Source of the DNA: Bacteroidota bacterium
GTDB taxonomy: Bacteria; Bacteroidota; Bacteroidia; B-17B0; Aurantibacillaceae
Length of the DNA stretch: 64,000 bases
Reading direction: 5' to 3'
Assembly (NCBI GenBank): GCA_021323535.1
Contig: JAJONO010000028.1
Location: 1 to 64,000 of the forward strand
Part shown: positions 1 to 6,830 of the stretch, piece after piece
Position numbering within the stretch: position 1 is the first letter of the stretch
How the letters are laid out: every line of letters starts with the position of its first letter
Position numbers and translations under genes: made by a program
Notes under the pieces: generated by a model
The model's input: only the letters and a program-made list of their open reading frames with translations
Databases searched by the model: none
Told to the model about the DNA's origin: nothing

Positions 1-1
1 C

Positions 2-139
2 AAATCGCGTGGAAGTTTTTTCATGGAGCTAAATGCCCGTTACGGATTCTCGCCTTACTTTTTCCAGGAAGATTATACGGCTTCGTCTATGTTCATGAAT
101 AGTGTGCATTTGAGTTTGTTCATGGGGTTTAAGTTTTAA
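2..139 (+). CDS. C-terminal end of an outer-membrane beta-barrel protein (partial)
   Basis: Only the last 45 codons are in the window; the frame is open at the left edge and ends with TAA at 137-139. The residues alternate polar and aromatic/hydrophobic positions (for example LNARYGFSPYFF) and the protein ends LSLFMGFKF, a terminal strand finishing in Phe, which is the usual C-terminal signature of outer-membrane barrels recognised by the BAM machinery. Nothing can be said about which barrel family it is. The gene is followed by about 240 bases of repeat-containing non-coding DNA. Confidence 0.6.
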   Translation, partial: KSRGSFFMELNARYGFSPYFFQEDYTASSMFMNSVHLSLFMGFKF

Positions 140-380
140 CCTTCACTTTAAAACCACATAGACACATAGAATACTTTTTCTAACTGCAAAAAAAGGAAAC
201 ATAGGATTTATCCTTCGGATAAATGTATAGTAAATCAAACATATCACTCTCAACATTTAAATTGTCACCATACTCTCACACTCCAAACTGTCATCCCGAC
301 CTAAGGAGGGATGACAAAACGCAGAAAGGTAAACCCAGGATTTATCTTTCGGATAAATATATAGAGAATACTAAATTAAC
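140..380. repeat. Intergenic block with word repeat and three hairpins
   Basis: At 145-172 there is an ACCACATAGACACATAGA-type word repeat. Two related modules follow, at 195-229 and 329-364: each has GGAAAC or GGTAAAC, then AGG, then an inverted repeat ATTTATCC/GGATAAAT with a TTC loop (206-224 perfect; 340-358 with one G-T pair), then TATA. Between them lies a perfect 9-bp inverted repeat, TGTCATCCC (289-297) and GGGATGACA (308-316), around a 10-base loop. A 60-codon open frame through this block is made of the repeats and is not called. A third, more decayed copy of the module is at 862-895. Confidence 0.6.
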
Positions 381-581
381 CTACTTCTCCTCCGGAATTT
401 TATAATCTCTCCAATAAATCTGATGTTTAAGAACGCTAAATGTAACCTCAGAATCACTCACCAAAGTAAACAGTTTGTTCTCTGAATCATACACTGTTAT
501 ATGATAAATACCATTAACAGATATTAAAGTAGTTTGTCCGTGTGAAGGCAAACTATCTGTGCTCATATTGAACCATTTCAT
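381..581 (-). CDS. Small DUF551-like protein
   Basis: A 66-residue ORF starting at ATG 579-581. The pattern DSLPSHGQTTLISVNGIYHI, then VYDSENKLF and near the end IYWRDYKIPEE, resembles the short DUF551 domain, in which an opening LP-x(2)-GQ stretch is followed by a beta sheet and a closing W-x-x-LP-x-PP segment. That resemblance is by eye. No signal peptide or membrane segment. It lies alone in repeat-rich DNA and the usual opening Trp of the domain seems to be shifted or missing, so it could be a remnant. Function unknown. Confidence 0.5.
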   Translation of the reverse strand: MKWFNMSTDSLPSHGQTTLISVNGIYHITVYDSENKLFTLVSDSEVTFSVLKHQIYWRDYKIPEEK

Positions 582-980
582 TCGTTAACACGCACTCATC
601 ACAGTAAATGTTATAAACCTGAAAATTGTTCTTGGGGGAGAAAAAGGGGTAAAAAATTCTGAACGCAAATATCCGGCATTTATTCCGTCTTTAAAATGAA
701 AATAATGCTAATGTTAAGATTTCAGGAAAACTGTGGCGCTTTTTTCTCAGTAAACAAAAATGGGAAAGTGTTGCTGTTTTTATCACACTTCTCCCGATAA
801 TTATCGGGATCGCTCAGTGCAGATTCCGAAACATAGAGTCAAGTTTCTATAACGCTTAAAGGGAAACATAGGATTTTATCCTTTTGATAACTATATTGGT
901 GGTAGGTAGTCATTCAAGGTTTGGGAATCCTGAAGGTCTTTCAGGTTGATTACCTAAATCGAACAAAGAGTTGTTTAAAT
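582..980. other. About 400-base intergenic region with palindromes
   Basis: No gene seen on either strand. It holds an 18-bp perfect palindrome TCCCGATAATTATCGGGA (792-809), a decayed copy of the GGAAACATAGGATTT module (862-895) whose hairpin no longer pairs fully, and a hairpin CCTGAA/TTCAGG with loop GGTCT (929-945). The last lies just downstream of the minus-strand gene ending at 981 and could help end its transcript, though no T-tract follows. Confidence 0.5.
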
Positions 981-1634
981 TTACTTCACCTCTTCCTTAT
1001 CGCTGGTTACCGGATTAATTGAAGTATATTTTTTAATCTTAAGATCATCAATAACTATTGTTGTTTTTCTCCAGGCGCCTTCTTTAAGGTTTTGTGTAAC
1101 CGAACTTCCTCCGTTGAAATTTGTAATAGTATAGGTATTTCCTTTTGCCGACATAAGATCATAGGAAATATTTTTTTCAGTACAACCGGTATTTACAAAA
1201 CTATAACCCGAGTCAATTACCATAAGTTCATGAATTGCTTTCATAAAGTTGAGAAGGGAATCTTTATTGTCGAATTTTTTATTTATACATAATTTTATTA
1301 GAGTATCGCTTATGCCTCCATACCATAAAGGATCAACCTTAATTATTGCGGATTTTAAACTATCATACAAAACAATACAATTGGCCTGGTTTACATGATA
1401 ACCCAGATAGTTCGTAAGCTCCATTTTAAAAACATCATACTCCGGGAAATACTTTTTTATTTGAACCTTATCTAACTTTTCGATACTGGCGCGTTTGGCA
1501 TAAAACACCCAGCGACCATCTTTTGTAGAGCTTGTGGAAAGTTCCTTTTGCAGAACTTTTTCTAAGCCTGTATATTTTTGAGCGTATACAGAATGTATGA
1601 ACCCGAATAATAATAAAATGAGAAGCTTTTTCAT
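981..1634 (-). CDS. Exported protein of unknown function
   Basis: 217 residues from ATG 1632-1634; a longer frame extends 12 codons upstream, but this Met begins a clear signal peptide (MKKLLILLLFGFIHSVYAQ, cleavage near VYA-Q). The mature part is mixed alpha/beta, Lys-rich, with two Cys (one in NTGCTEKN) and the stretch NGGSSVTQNL. No family recognised. No membrane span after the signal and no T9SS tail, so a soluble periplasmic protein is most likely. It is transcribed toward the left, downstream of another exported protein gene of similar size ending at 1714; an operon is possible but the gap is 79 bases. Confidence 0.6.
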   Translation of the reverse strand: MKKLLILLLFGFIHSVYAQKYTGLEKVLQKELSTSSTKDGRWVFYAKRASIEKLDKVQIKKYFPEYDVFKMELTNYLGYHVNQANCIVLYDSLKSAIIKVDPLWYGGISDTLIKLCINKKFDNKDSLLNFMKAIHELMVIDSGYSFVNTGCTEKNISYDLMSAKGNTYTITNFNGGSSVTQNLKEGAWRKTTIVIDDLKIKKYTSINPVTSDKEEVK

Positions 1635-1713
1635 TAAATCAAATCTAGTGAAGAATCGGGGAATAATCAATTTGTGGATGCTCTTACTCCTGCCGATAAA
1701 TTTAATAAGCCAA

Positions 1714-2373
1714 CTAAAGTAAGTAACTCAGTTTTAGCCGGAAGATAGGAGAAACAATTTTTCTAGAATAGGTTTCTATTGATGGAACATCGGGATAAGT
1801 ATTAGGTTGCCAGTAATTGTAATAAATTCTTTCATGATATTCAATAGTTCTACGATAGCTGATATAATTAAATATAATATCTCCTCCCAGATAAAAATGC
1901 CTGTATATTTTCAGGTTAACACTTGTACCAGCACCTATGCCAAATCCGGTTCGCCTTTCGCTTTGCCTGATAATCTGGTATAATTCTCTATCCTGCATAA
2001 GATCATTCTCTATAAAATATGAAACCTCTTTATCATTAAAATAAACATTCATATAATCCATTGTAAGATCAGCAGAAAGCCGGAATCTCTTTCTTTTAAC
2101 TAGATCATATTTAAACAAATAATCTGTACGAAAGCCTTTATTGCAGGAGTAAAAATTCGAAGGAAATACTTTTACATTAAGAGAAATTTCATGCGCAAAT
2201 CTTTTCTTGCCAGCGTATTCAAAACCTAATGCAATATCTCCGATTATATGAGCCGAAGGATAATAATGAACGATAAACTGATTTTTAATTGCTGCCGTTT
2301 TAAGTAAAGTGTCTTGTCCGAAAATAGATGTTACACTTAATTGTAGAATTATTATACAAAACAGTTTCTTCAT
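1714..2373 (-). CDS. Small outer-membrane barrel-like protein
   Basis: 219 residues. MKKLFCIIILQLSVTSIFGQ is a signal peptide. The rest shows alternating strands rich in Tyr and Phe (for example GFRTDYLFKYDLVKRKRFRLS, GTSVNLKIYRHFYLGGDI, NYISYRRTIEYHERIYY) and ends FRLKLSYLL, consistent with an 8- to 10-strand outer-membrane barrel. No defined family recognised. A barrel role is inferred from this pattern only. Confidence 0.6.
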   Translation of the reverse strand: MKKLFCIIILQLSVTSIFGQDTLLKTAAIKNQFIVHYYPSAHIIGDIALGFEYAGKKRFAHEISLNVKVFPSNFYSCNKGFRTDYLFKYDLVKRKRFRLSADLTMDYMNVYFNDKEVSYFIENDLMQDRELYQIIRQSERRTGFGIGAGTSVNLKIYRHFYLGGDIIFNYISYRRTIEYHERIYYNYWQPNTYPDVPSIETYSRKIVSPIFRLKLSYLL

Positions 2374-2774
2374 GTAACCTGGTATAATAACGTCTTTACT
2401 ATCTTAATATTGCATAAGATAAATAGAACCACGTTCATCACGTTAATTGCAAAGTAACTCTTTGGAATCCGGAGATACTTATTGCTACTTTAGAGACAAG
2501 CATTGGAAACCTGGATTCCCTTTGTTTCTCTGTATCTCTGCGCCGGCGCTGAAGCTTTAGCGCAAGCGTTTTGGTAGAAAAAATGGCGATGAATTAAATC
2601 ACAACGTTATAAATCGTTGTAGTTAATCCTGCTGGCAAGGAATGCATGTTGCAACTTCATTTATTGCAAAAGGCTCCATGTCATTTATGTGGTATTTAAA
2701 TGTCATTTACAGTAGTTCCCACAGAACAAAACGCCTTGTTACTGCGTAAATTTATGTAACTAATTTGTTTAGTT
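2374..2774. other. Intergenic region with word repeat and hairpins
   Basis: No gene seen. 2517-2541 is a TTTCTCTGTATCTCTGCG word repeat (complement of the CGCAGAGATACAGAGA type). It runs into the palindrome GCGCCGGCGC (2540-2549) and a hairpin of 9-base arms at 2546-2563 with one G-T pair. At 2601-2620, ACAACG and CGTTGT enclose TTATAAAT. At 2757-2775, TAACTAA and TTAGTTA flank TTTGT and reach the A of the start codon of the next gene, so an RNA hairpin there could mask that start. Confidence 0.5.
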
Positions 2775-2969
2775 ATGGAGAATTTAAGCGCAGAAGAACT
2801 CGAGATAAAAATCAATAATTTAAATAACACGGTTGTTACTTTAAAAGTGGCCTTTTACGAGGTAAAATGCGAGAAGGCAAAAAAAATATTACAATCTCAA
2901 ATTGATACCTACAACAATCTATTGCGGCAAATGCTAAGCGCGCTTATTGATAAGAGTATTTTCAGGTAG
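2775..2969 (+). CDS. Small helical protein of unknown function
   Basis: 64 residues, almost wholly alpha-helical by composition, with heptad-like hydrophobics (EELEIKINNLNNTVVTLKVA and KKILQSQIDTYNNLLRQMLS), so it probably forms a short coiled coil or helical hairpin. One Cys (VKCEKAK). No signal peptide. It stands alone; the start codon lies at the right arm of a small inverted repeat (2757-2775). Downstream, at 2982-3024, is a CGCAAAGACGCAAAG word repeat. No family recognised; the amino-acid pattern looks like a real protein rather than a chance frame. Confidence 0.5.
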   Translation: MENLSAEELEIKINNLNNTVVTLKVAFYEVKCEKAKKILQSQIDTYNNLLRQMLSALIDKSIFR

Positions 2970-2981
2970 TTGTTAGAGTTT

Positions 2982-3024
2982 TAAACCGCAAAGACGCAAA
3001 GTTTTACGCAAAGACGCAATTCTT
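2982..3024. repeat. CGCAAAGACGCAAAG word repeat
   Basis: Reads AACCGCAAAGACGCAAAG, then TTTTACGCAAAGACGCAA: two copies of a 14- to 15-base double word about 20 bases apart. It lies immediately after the small gene ending at 2969 and before the secreted-protein gene at 3115. Confidence 0.7.
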
Positions 3025-3114
3025 AACAAGTTATAAAACAGGGTTTGGTTAAACAGTCCCCAGGTTGATTTTAAATAAATCTTTCCTACCTTAATGGTAC
3101 CAAAACCAAATACC

Positions 3115-3483
3115 ATGAAAAAGATAAACCTTTTATTGATTGTATTATTTGCCTTTGCTTCTTCATCATTTAAAACAAAACCCGCGAGGATTTTAAAAAC
3201 AGGAACCTACGGCGTGTGCGATTGCAGCGATAATACCGGCAAACCTGTTTCAATTGAATTGAAACTTAACAACGATAATACTTTTTCTTATGTTGATAAT
3301 ACCGTTTCGGCGAAAGTAAAAGTTACAGGCAACTACAGCATTAAAGGAAACACTATTTACCTGGAGAATTACAAAAGCGATTCGCGCATTCACAGCAAAT
3401 GGACCATAGATAATAACGAGAAATGTTTGAAGTCGCGAAAGAATCTGGAGTGGAGAAGATTGTGTTTGGTGAAAGGGTGCTAG
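3115..3483 (+). CDS. Small secreted beta-rich protein
   Basis: 122 residues from ATG 3115; seven codons upstream are open but this Met begins the signal peptide MKKINLLLIVLFAFASSSF. The mature part reads as an eight-strand-like beta fold: GTYGVCDCSDNTGKPVSIEL, LNNDNTFSYVD, VTGNYSIKGNTIYLENYKSD, WTIDNNEKCLKS. This resembles small lipocalin/NlpE-like barrels in which GxY, DNTF and GxYxxxGNxIxL recur, but the match is by eye. Four Cys (CDC, KCL, RLC plus terminal GC) may form disulfides. A large mixed repeat array begins right after the stop codon. Confidence 0.55.
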   Translation: MKKINLLLIVLFAFASSSFKTKPARILKTGTYGVCDCSDNTGKPVSIELKLNNDNTFSYVDNTVSAKVKVTGNYSIKGNTIYLENYKSDSRIHSKWTIDNNEKCLKSRKNLEWRRLCLVKGC

Positions 3484-3720
3484 AGGTTCTCGTGGAGTTC
3501 TAGCAGAGGAACGAAGGAGAGGACGCAGAGGATCTAAACGTAGAATATTTGCAGTAATCTCTCGCAAAGACGCCAAAGATTTCGCAAAGGACCGCAAAGC
3601 TAACTACATAATTATTCGTTGAAGCTCGCACGCAGATTTCACGGATTACGCAGATTGTTTCCCGCAGAGGGCGCAGAGGGTTCGCAGGGCACCCCAAAGC
3701 TAACTATAGAAGACAAACTG
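3484..3720. repeat. Composite array of several word-repeat families
   Basis: About 230 bases made almost wholly of related words in one orientation: GCAGAGGAACGAAGGAGAGG and ACGCAGAGG (3500-3533), CTCGCAAAGACGCCAAAGA then TTTCGCAAAGGACCGCAAAG (3558-3599), CGCACGCAGATTTCACGGAT then TACGCAGATTG (3629-3658), and CCGCAGAGGGCGCAGAGGG then TTCGCAGGG (3662-3690). The phrase AAAGCTAACTA occurs twice (3595-3605 and 3703-3713), so part of the block may be a tandem duplication. Open frames through it on the minus strand encode low-quality peptides made of repeat and are not called. Confidence 0.75.
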
Positions 3721-3760
3721 TGGAAAAAGAAAAAAGGGGGATTGAAGAATGAATAACAGT

Positions 3761-3883
3761 TTATTCCTCTTCGGGTGGGCAAACAAATATAATAGCTGCC
3801 CCGTCTTCGTGTGGTAAAGCAACTTCGGGTTTTGGCGCCTTGCCTTTTCTTTTTCTAAAGATAATATCTCTTAATTTTTTCAT
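3761..3883 (-). CDS. 40-residue basic/acidic small protein (unlisted smORF)
   Basis: ATG at 3881-3883 is preceded by a purine-rich AAAAAAAGGAC, and TAA is at 3761-3763. The product starts MKKLRDIIFRKRKGKAPKPE, continues VALPHEDGAAIIFV and ends CPPEEE: a basic N-terminal half, a short hydrophobic strand and a Pro-Glu tail with a single Cys. It has no signal peptide or membrane helix. Codon use looks like that of neighbouring genes and the frame stands out from the repeat DNA on both sides. No family recognised; it could be a regulatory peptide or a small RNA- or membrane-associated protein, which is speculation. Confidence 0.45.
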   Translation of the reverse strand: MKKLRDIIFRKRKGKAPKPEVALPHEDGAAIIFVCPPEEE

Positions 3884-4055
3884 GTCCTTTTTTTATCAAA
3901 GTTAGAAAGGGAACGAAGGGATGGAAAGGCAGAGATTTTTGATAACTGACAGATGTAAGATTTTTACTTGTTTCGATAAAAGTGAGATAGTGTAGATCTA
4001 TTTTCTCGCAACGCTTGCAGAAGGATGTTGCGGCACTCGGATCATGCAAATTAAT

Positions 4056-4140
4056 TTCTCAAGGTCCGCAAAGGGTTTCGCAAAGATATTCTCTTTGCGC
4101 GTCAGGTATATCCAGGTTCTTTGCGGGACTTAGCGTGCTT
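4056..4140. repeat. Word-repeat block with both orientations
   Basis: Contains GGTCCGCAAAGGGTTTCGCAAAG (4062-4084) followed by the opposite orientation TTCTCTTTGCGCG (4090-4102) and GGTTCTTTGCGGGACT (4113-4128), giving an imperfect inverted arrangement. It lies about 20 bases beyond the end of the minus-strand membrane-protein gene at 4159 and could fold in that transcript. Confidence 0.6.
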
Positions 4141-4158
4141 TGCAAGAAAATATGGAGA

Positions 4159-4677
4159 TTAAATGAAATAAAATCCCATCCAAACCACCGAAGCAACCGA
4201 AAAATACCAGAGCAGAAGATCTTCTTCAAACTTTAAGGAAACCTTATTGATCTTCATAGCTGCGAATATGGCGATTAATGCAAAATCGGGCCACATGCGT
4301 ACGCGATATTCGTGAAACCATTGATAATCCATGTAACTTAGAGCTCCTGGAACCGAAAATGCAACATCAACCATCAAGGCAGTGGCTAAAGCATAATTGT
4401 ATCCGATTCCTTCTTTTCCCTGACCTTGAAGTTTATTTGCAGTAATTATAAGTTGTATTGCAAAAATAAGAGCCGCAACGCTTCGAAGCTTCATGAGATA
4501 TGGCACTAGTCCGGCAAAAACCTCTGATATAAAAAACATGGAATGAATAAAATCAAGCAATCCACAAAACACAAAAACAATGGCCACTGTTCTGTAAAGA
4601 GGTTGTTTACATTTAACTGCACAAAAACACATGTAGGCAATTGTGGCAAGTGAAAAGATGGTGTAAAATGTCATCAT
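4159..4677 (-). CDS. Polytopic membrane protein of unknown function
   Basis: 172 residues, starting with two Met codons (4672-4677). Five or six hydrophobic segments are visible: FYTIFSLATIAYMCFCAV, LYRTVAIVFVFCGLLDFI, LRSVAALIFAIQLIITA, YALATALMVDVAFSV, MWPDFALIAIFAAM and LLLWYFSVASVVWMGFYFI. No conserved catalytic motif or named family recognised. The length and spacing fit a small integral inner-membrane protein. It has no close operon partner: word repeats flank it on both sides (4056-4140 and 4719-4760). Confidence 0.6.
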   Translation of the reverse strand: MMTFYTIFSLATIAYMCFCAVKCKQPLYRTVAIVFVFCGLLDFIHSMFFISEVFAGLVPYLMKLRSVAALIFAIQLIITANKLQGQGKEGIGYNYALATALMVDVAFSVPGALSYMDYQWFHEYRVRMWPDFALIAIFAAMKINKVSLKFEEDLLLWYFSVASVVWMGFYFI

Positions 4678-4718
4678 ACTGAATACAAGGTATGATTATA
4701 TTTTGGATTCTTGACGGG

Positions 4719-4760
4719 TTCTCGCAGAGAAACGCAGAAGAAAGCAGAAGACGCAAAGAG
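4719..4760. repeat. CGCAGAGAAACGCAGAAG-type word repeat
   Basis: TTCTCGCAGAGAAACGCAGAA, then GAAAGCAGAAGACGCAAAGAG. It fills the gap between the 3' end of the propeller gene (minus strand, ends 4766) and the start region of the membrane protein gene. Confidence 0.65.
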
Positions 4761-4765
4761 TGGTT

Positions 4766-6475
4766 TTATTCAATAATAATTTTGCCTTGTGTTACAGGCG
4801 CGTTATTGCCAATGATACGGTAGGTATAAAGTCCGGCCCCGAGTTGCGCTGTGTTTATCCTGCTATTTGCTGCAGAAATAGTTTGTTTAAGAATTAATTG
4901 TCCGAGTGAATTATACATTTCGATTTGTGCATCGCTTACCGCATGATTTAACTTTACATTAAAAAATTCAGAAGCAGGATTAGGATAAACACTGTTATTT
5001 CCTTCAAACCTGTTTTCATGAACAGATGTAATATCTCCAGCGAGTTTTAAAATAAAAATACCTGCAGTTGTTCCGTTAAGGGAATAATTGCCTGGTCCAG
5101 GATCAAAATCAACGAAGTCGAAAAAATGTCCGGTTACAAAAATATTACCTGAAGCATCCAGAGCAATGGCACTACCCTGATCATCATCCGATCCAACAAA
5201 AGATCCGGCCCAAACAAAATCTCCATTCAAATCTAATTTACTAATGAAAATGTCGGGATAAATTCCACCACCATTGAGATTATAAACCGGCGCGCCTGGA
5301 TCAAAATCTGCTGTGCCAATAAAATATCCTGTAGTGTAAACATTTCCGGCTCCATCGGTTGTAATGCCGAATCCTTTGTCTCCCATGGTTCCTCCCATCT
5401 GCCGTGCCCAGTTAAAATTGCCAGAAGGATTAAGTTTAATCACAAACACCTGCGCTGTTCCGGAACCTCCGCCATTCATAGTATACGTTGTAACTCCAGG
5501 ATCGAAATCGCAGCTGCCGGCAAAATTTCCTGTCATGTATATATTTCCTAAAGCATCCACAGTAACAGCGTTAGCAATTGCACTTAAATTACCCGTGAAA
5601 TGCCGCGCCAAAACAAAATTTCCATTCGCGTCGAGTTTACTTACAAAAGCGCTGGAGCCGCCGGTTCCTGAAAGTACAAACGATGCCGCCCCCGGATCAA
5701 AATCAACAGCGTTCGAAAAATATCCTGTTGTGTATATATTGGAAGACTGATCTACAGTAAGTCCATAACAATCATCCTTACCCACACCGCCAATGCTTTT
5801 TGCCCATATAAAATTACCTGAAGAATTAAGTTTGCAGATAAATATATCCATGTCATCTGCGGCAGTGATTGTATTTGTTGCCACAGAGGGATCAAAATCC
5901 ACTGTTCCCTTATACGAACCACCTACATACACGTTCGCAGAAGGATCTAGTGCAATGGCGTTTCCGGATTCTGTCTGCGAACCCTCAAAATTTTTTGCCC
6001 ATACAAAATTGCCCAAAGCATCGAGCTTAAGAATAAAGGCATCTGTTGACGCTGATGCTGACGAAATATTAAATACCACTGGCGAAGGATCAAAATCGCA
6101 GGTGCCGTCGAACTGACCGGTAACATAAACATTTCCGGTTGCATCAACTGTAATGGCATGTACAGCGTCGATACCTGTTCCGCCAAATGTTTTTGCCCAT
6201 ACAAGATTTCCTGCTGCATTTGTTTTACAAATAAAAGCATCATAATCTCCAACAGGAGAAGCTGTAAATGTTCCTGGTCCGGGATCAAAATCGGAAGAAA
6301 TCCCTTTGAACCATCCGGCTGTAAAAACATTTCCGGAAGCGTCGGTGGTAATAGTAATGCAATCTTCTGGTCCGTATGCACTACCCATTTGTCCTGCCCA
6401 GGCAAGTGCGTTTTGAGAAAAGTTAATGAGTGTGGAGAGACAAAAAATAAAGGCGATAAATAAATTTTTTTTCAT
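4766..6475 (-). CDS. SBBP-repeat propeller protein with T9SS sorting domain
   Basis: 569 residues from ATG 6473-6475, which begins a signal peptide (MKKNLFIAFIFCLSTLINF). The body holds seven copies of a roughly 55-residue unit of the SBBP type: VDATGNVYVTGQF-like strand, a DFDP motif (DFDPGPG, DFDPSPV, DFDPSVA, DFDPGAA, DFDPGVT, DFDPGAP, DFDPGPG), then IFICKLNSSGNFIWAKSIGG-like strands. Seven units fit a seven-bladed propeller. The last 85 residues (from about SVYPNPASEFFNV) form a T9SS type A C-terminal sorting domain ending GKIIIE, so the protein should be exported and anchored on or released from the cell surface. Ligand unknown. Confidence 0.85.
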   Translation of the reverse strand: MKKNLFIAFIFCLSTLINFSQNALAWAGQMGSAYGPEDCITITTDASGNVFTAGWFKGISSDFDPGPGTFTASPVGDYDAFICKTNAAGNLVWAKTFGGTGIDAVHAITVDATGNVYVTGQFDGTCDFDPSPVVFNISSASASTDAFILKLDALGNFVWAKNFEGSQTESGNAIALDPSANVYVGGSYKGTVDFDPSVATNTITAADDMDIFICKLNSSGNFIWAKSIGGVGKDDCYGLTVDQSSNIYTTGYFSNAVDFDPGAASFVLSGTGGSSAFVSKLDANGNFVLARHFTGNLSAIANAVTVDALGNIYMTGNFAGSCDFDPGVTTYTMNGGGSGTAQVFVIKLNPSGNFNWARQMGGTMGDKGFGITTDGAGNVYTTGYFIGTADFDPGAPVYNLNGGGIYPDIFISKLDLNGDFVWAGSFVGSDDDQGSAIALDASGNIFVTGHFFDFVDFDPGPGNYSLNGTTAGIFILKLAGDITSVHENRFEGNNSVYPNPASEFFNVKLNHAVSDAQIEMYNSLGQLILKQTISAANSRINTAQLGAGLYTYRIIGNNAPVTQGKIIIE

Positions 6476-6830
6476 GACCAATATGTTTATATAAAATTAA
6501 GGTATTTTGAATAAAAAATGATAGGACAAATCGTTGGATAGATTGGATAAAAACATGGAAGAGAGCTCGCATGAGGTTCTCGCATAAAAAGTAGAAGTAC
6601 TAACCGCAAAGATTTTTACCACCGAGAACACAGAGGTTTATTCACCCCCTTCGGGGCTGAGACTCTTGTTTTACTTTTTCGTTAATAATATTGAGTCCCT
6701 TCGGGACTCCTGAACACATAAACATTTGACTTTGAGTCTTAAATCCACCGCGGATTTATTACTTTGTTTCGCTTTGTGGAAAGCGAAGCGCCTTAGTGTA
6801 CTTTGTGTTATAAAATGTGAAGTAACTAAA
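6476..6830. other. Intergenic region with word repeats and TTC-loop hairpins
   Basis: No gene seen. 6570-6637 holds GGTTCTCGCATAAAAAG, CCGCAAAG and CACCGAGAACACAGAGG words. Two hairpins share the loop TTC: CCCC/GGGG at 6646-6656 and a perfect 7-bp GAGTCCC/GGGACTC at 6693-6709. From about 6738 to 6825 the words CCGCGGATT, TTTCGCTTTGTGGAAAGCGAAGCG and GTACTTTGTG lead into the stop of murF-alr; TTCGCTTT and AAAGCGAA there are themselves an inverted repeat (6769-6787). Confidence 0.55.

Noticed and set aside
223-405. 60-codon plus-strand ORF
   Set aside because: It runs through the hairpin modules, has no protein-like pattern and faces the end of the DUF551-like gene.
3250-3697. Two minus-strand ORFs of 115 and 65 codons
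   Set aside because: Their residues are translations of the word repeats (RPLRP, LREI runs) and of the antisense of the small secreted protein gene.
2982-3720. CRISPR array
   Set aside because: Words are degenerate, unevenly spaced and without unique spacers; no cas gene is present.
5364-6463. Several plus-strand ORFs of about 100-130 codons
   Set aside because: They are antisense shadows of the regular SBBP repeats; repeated PGSKS peptides come from the complement of the DFDP-encoding units.
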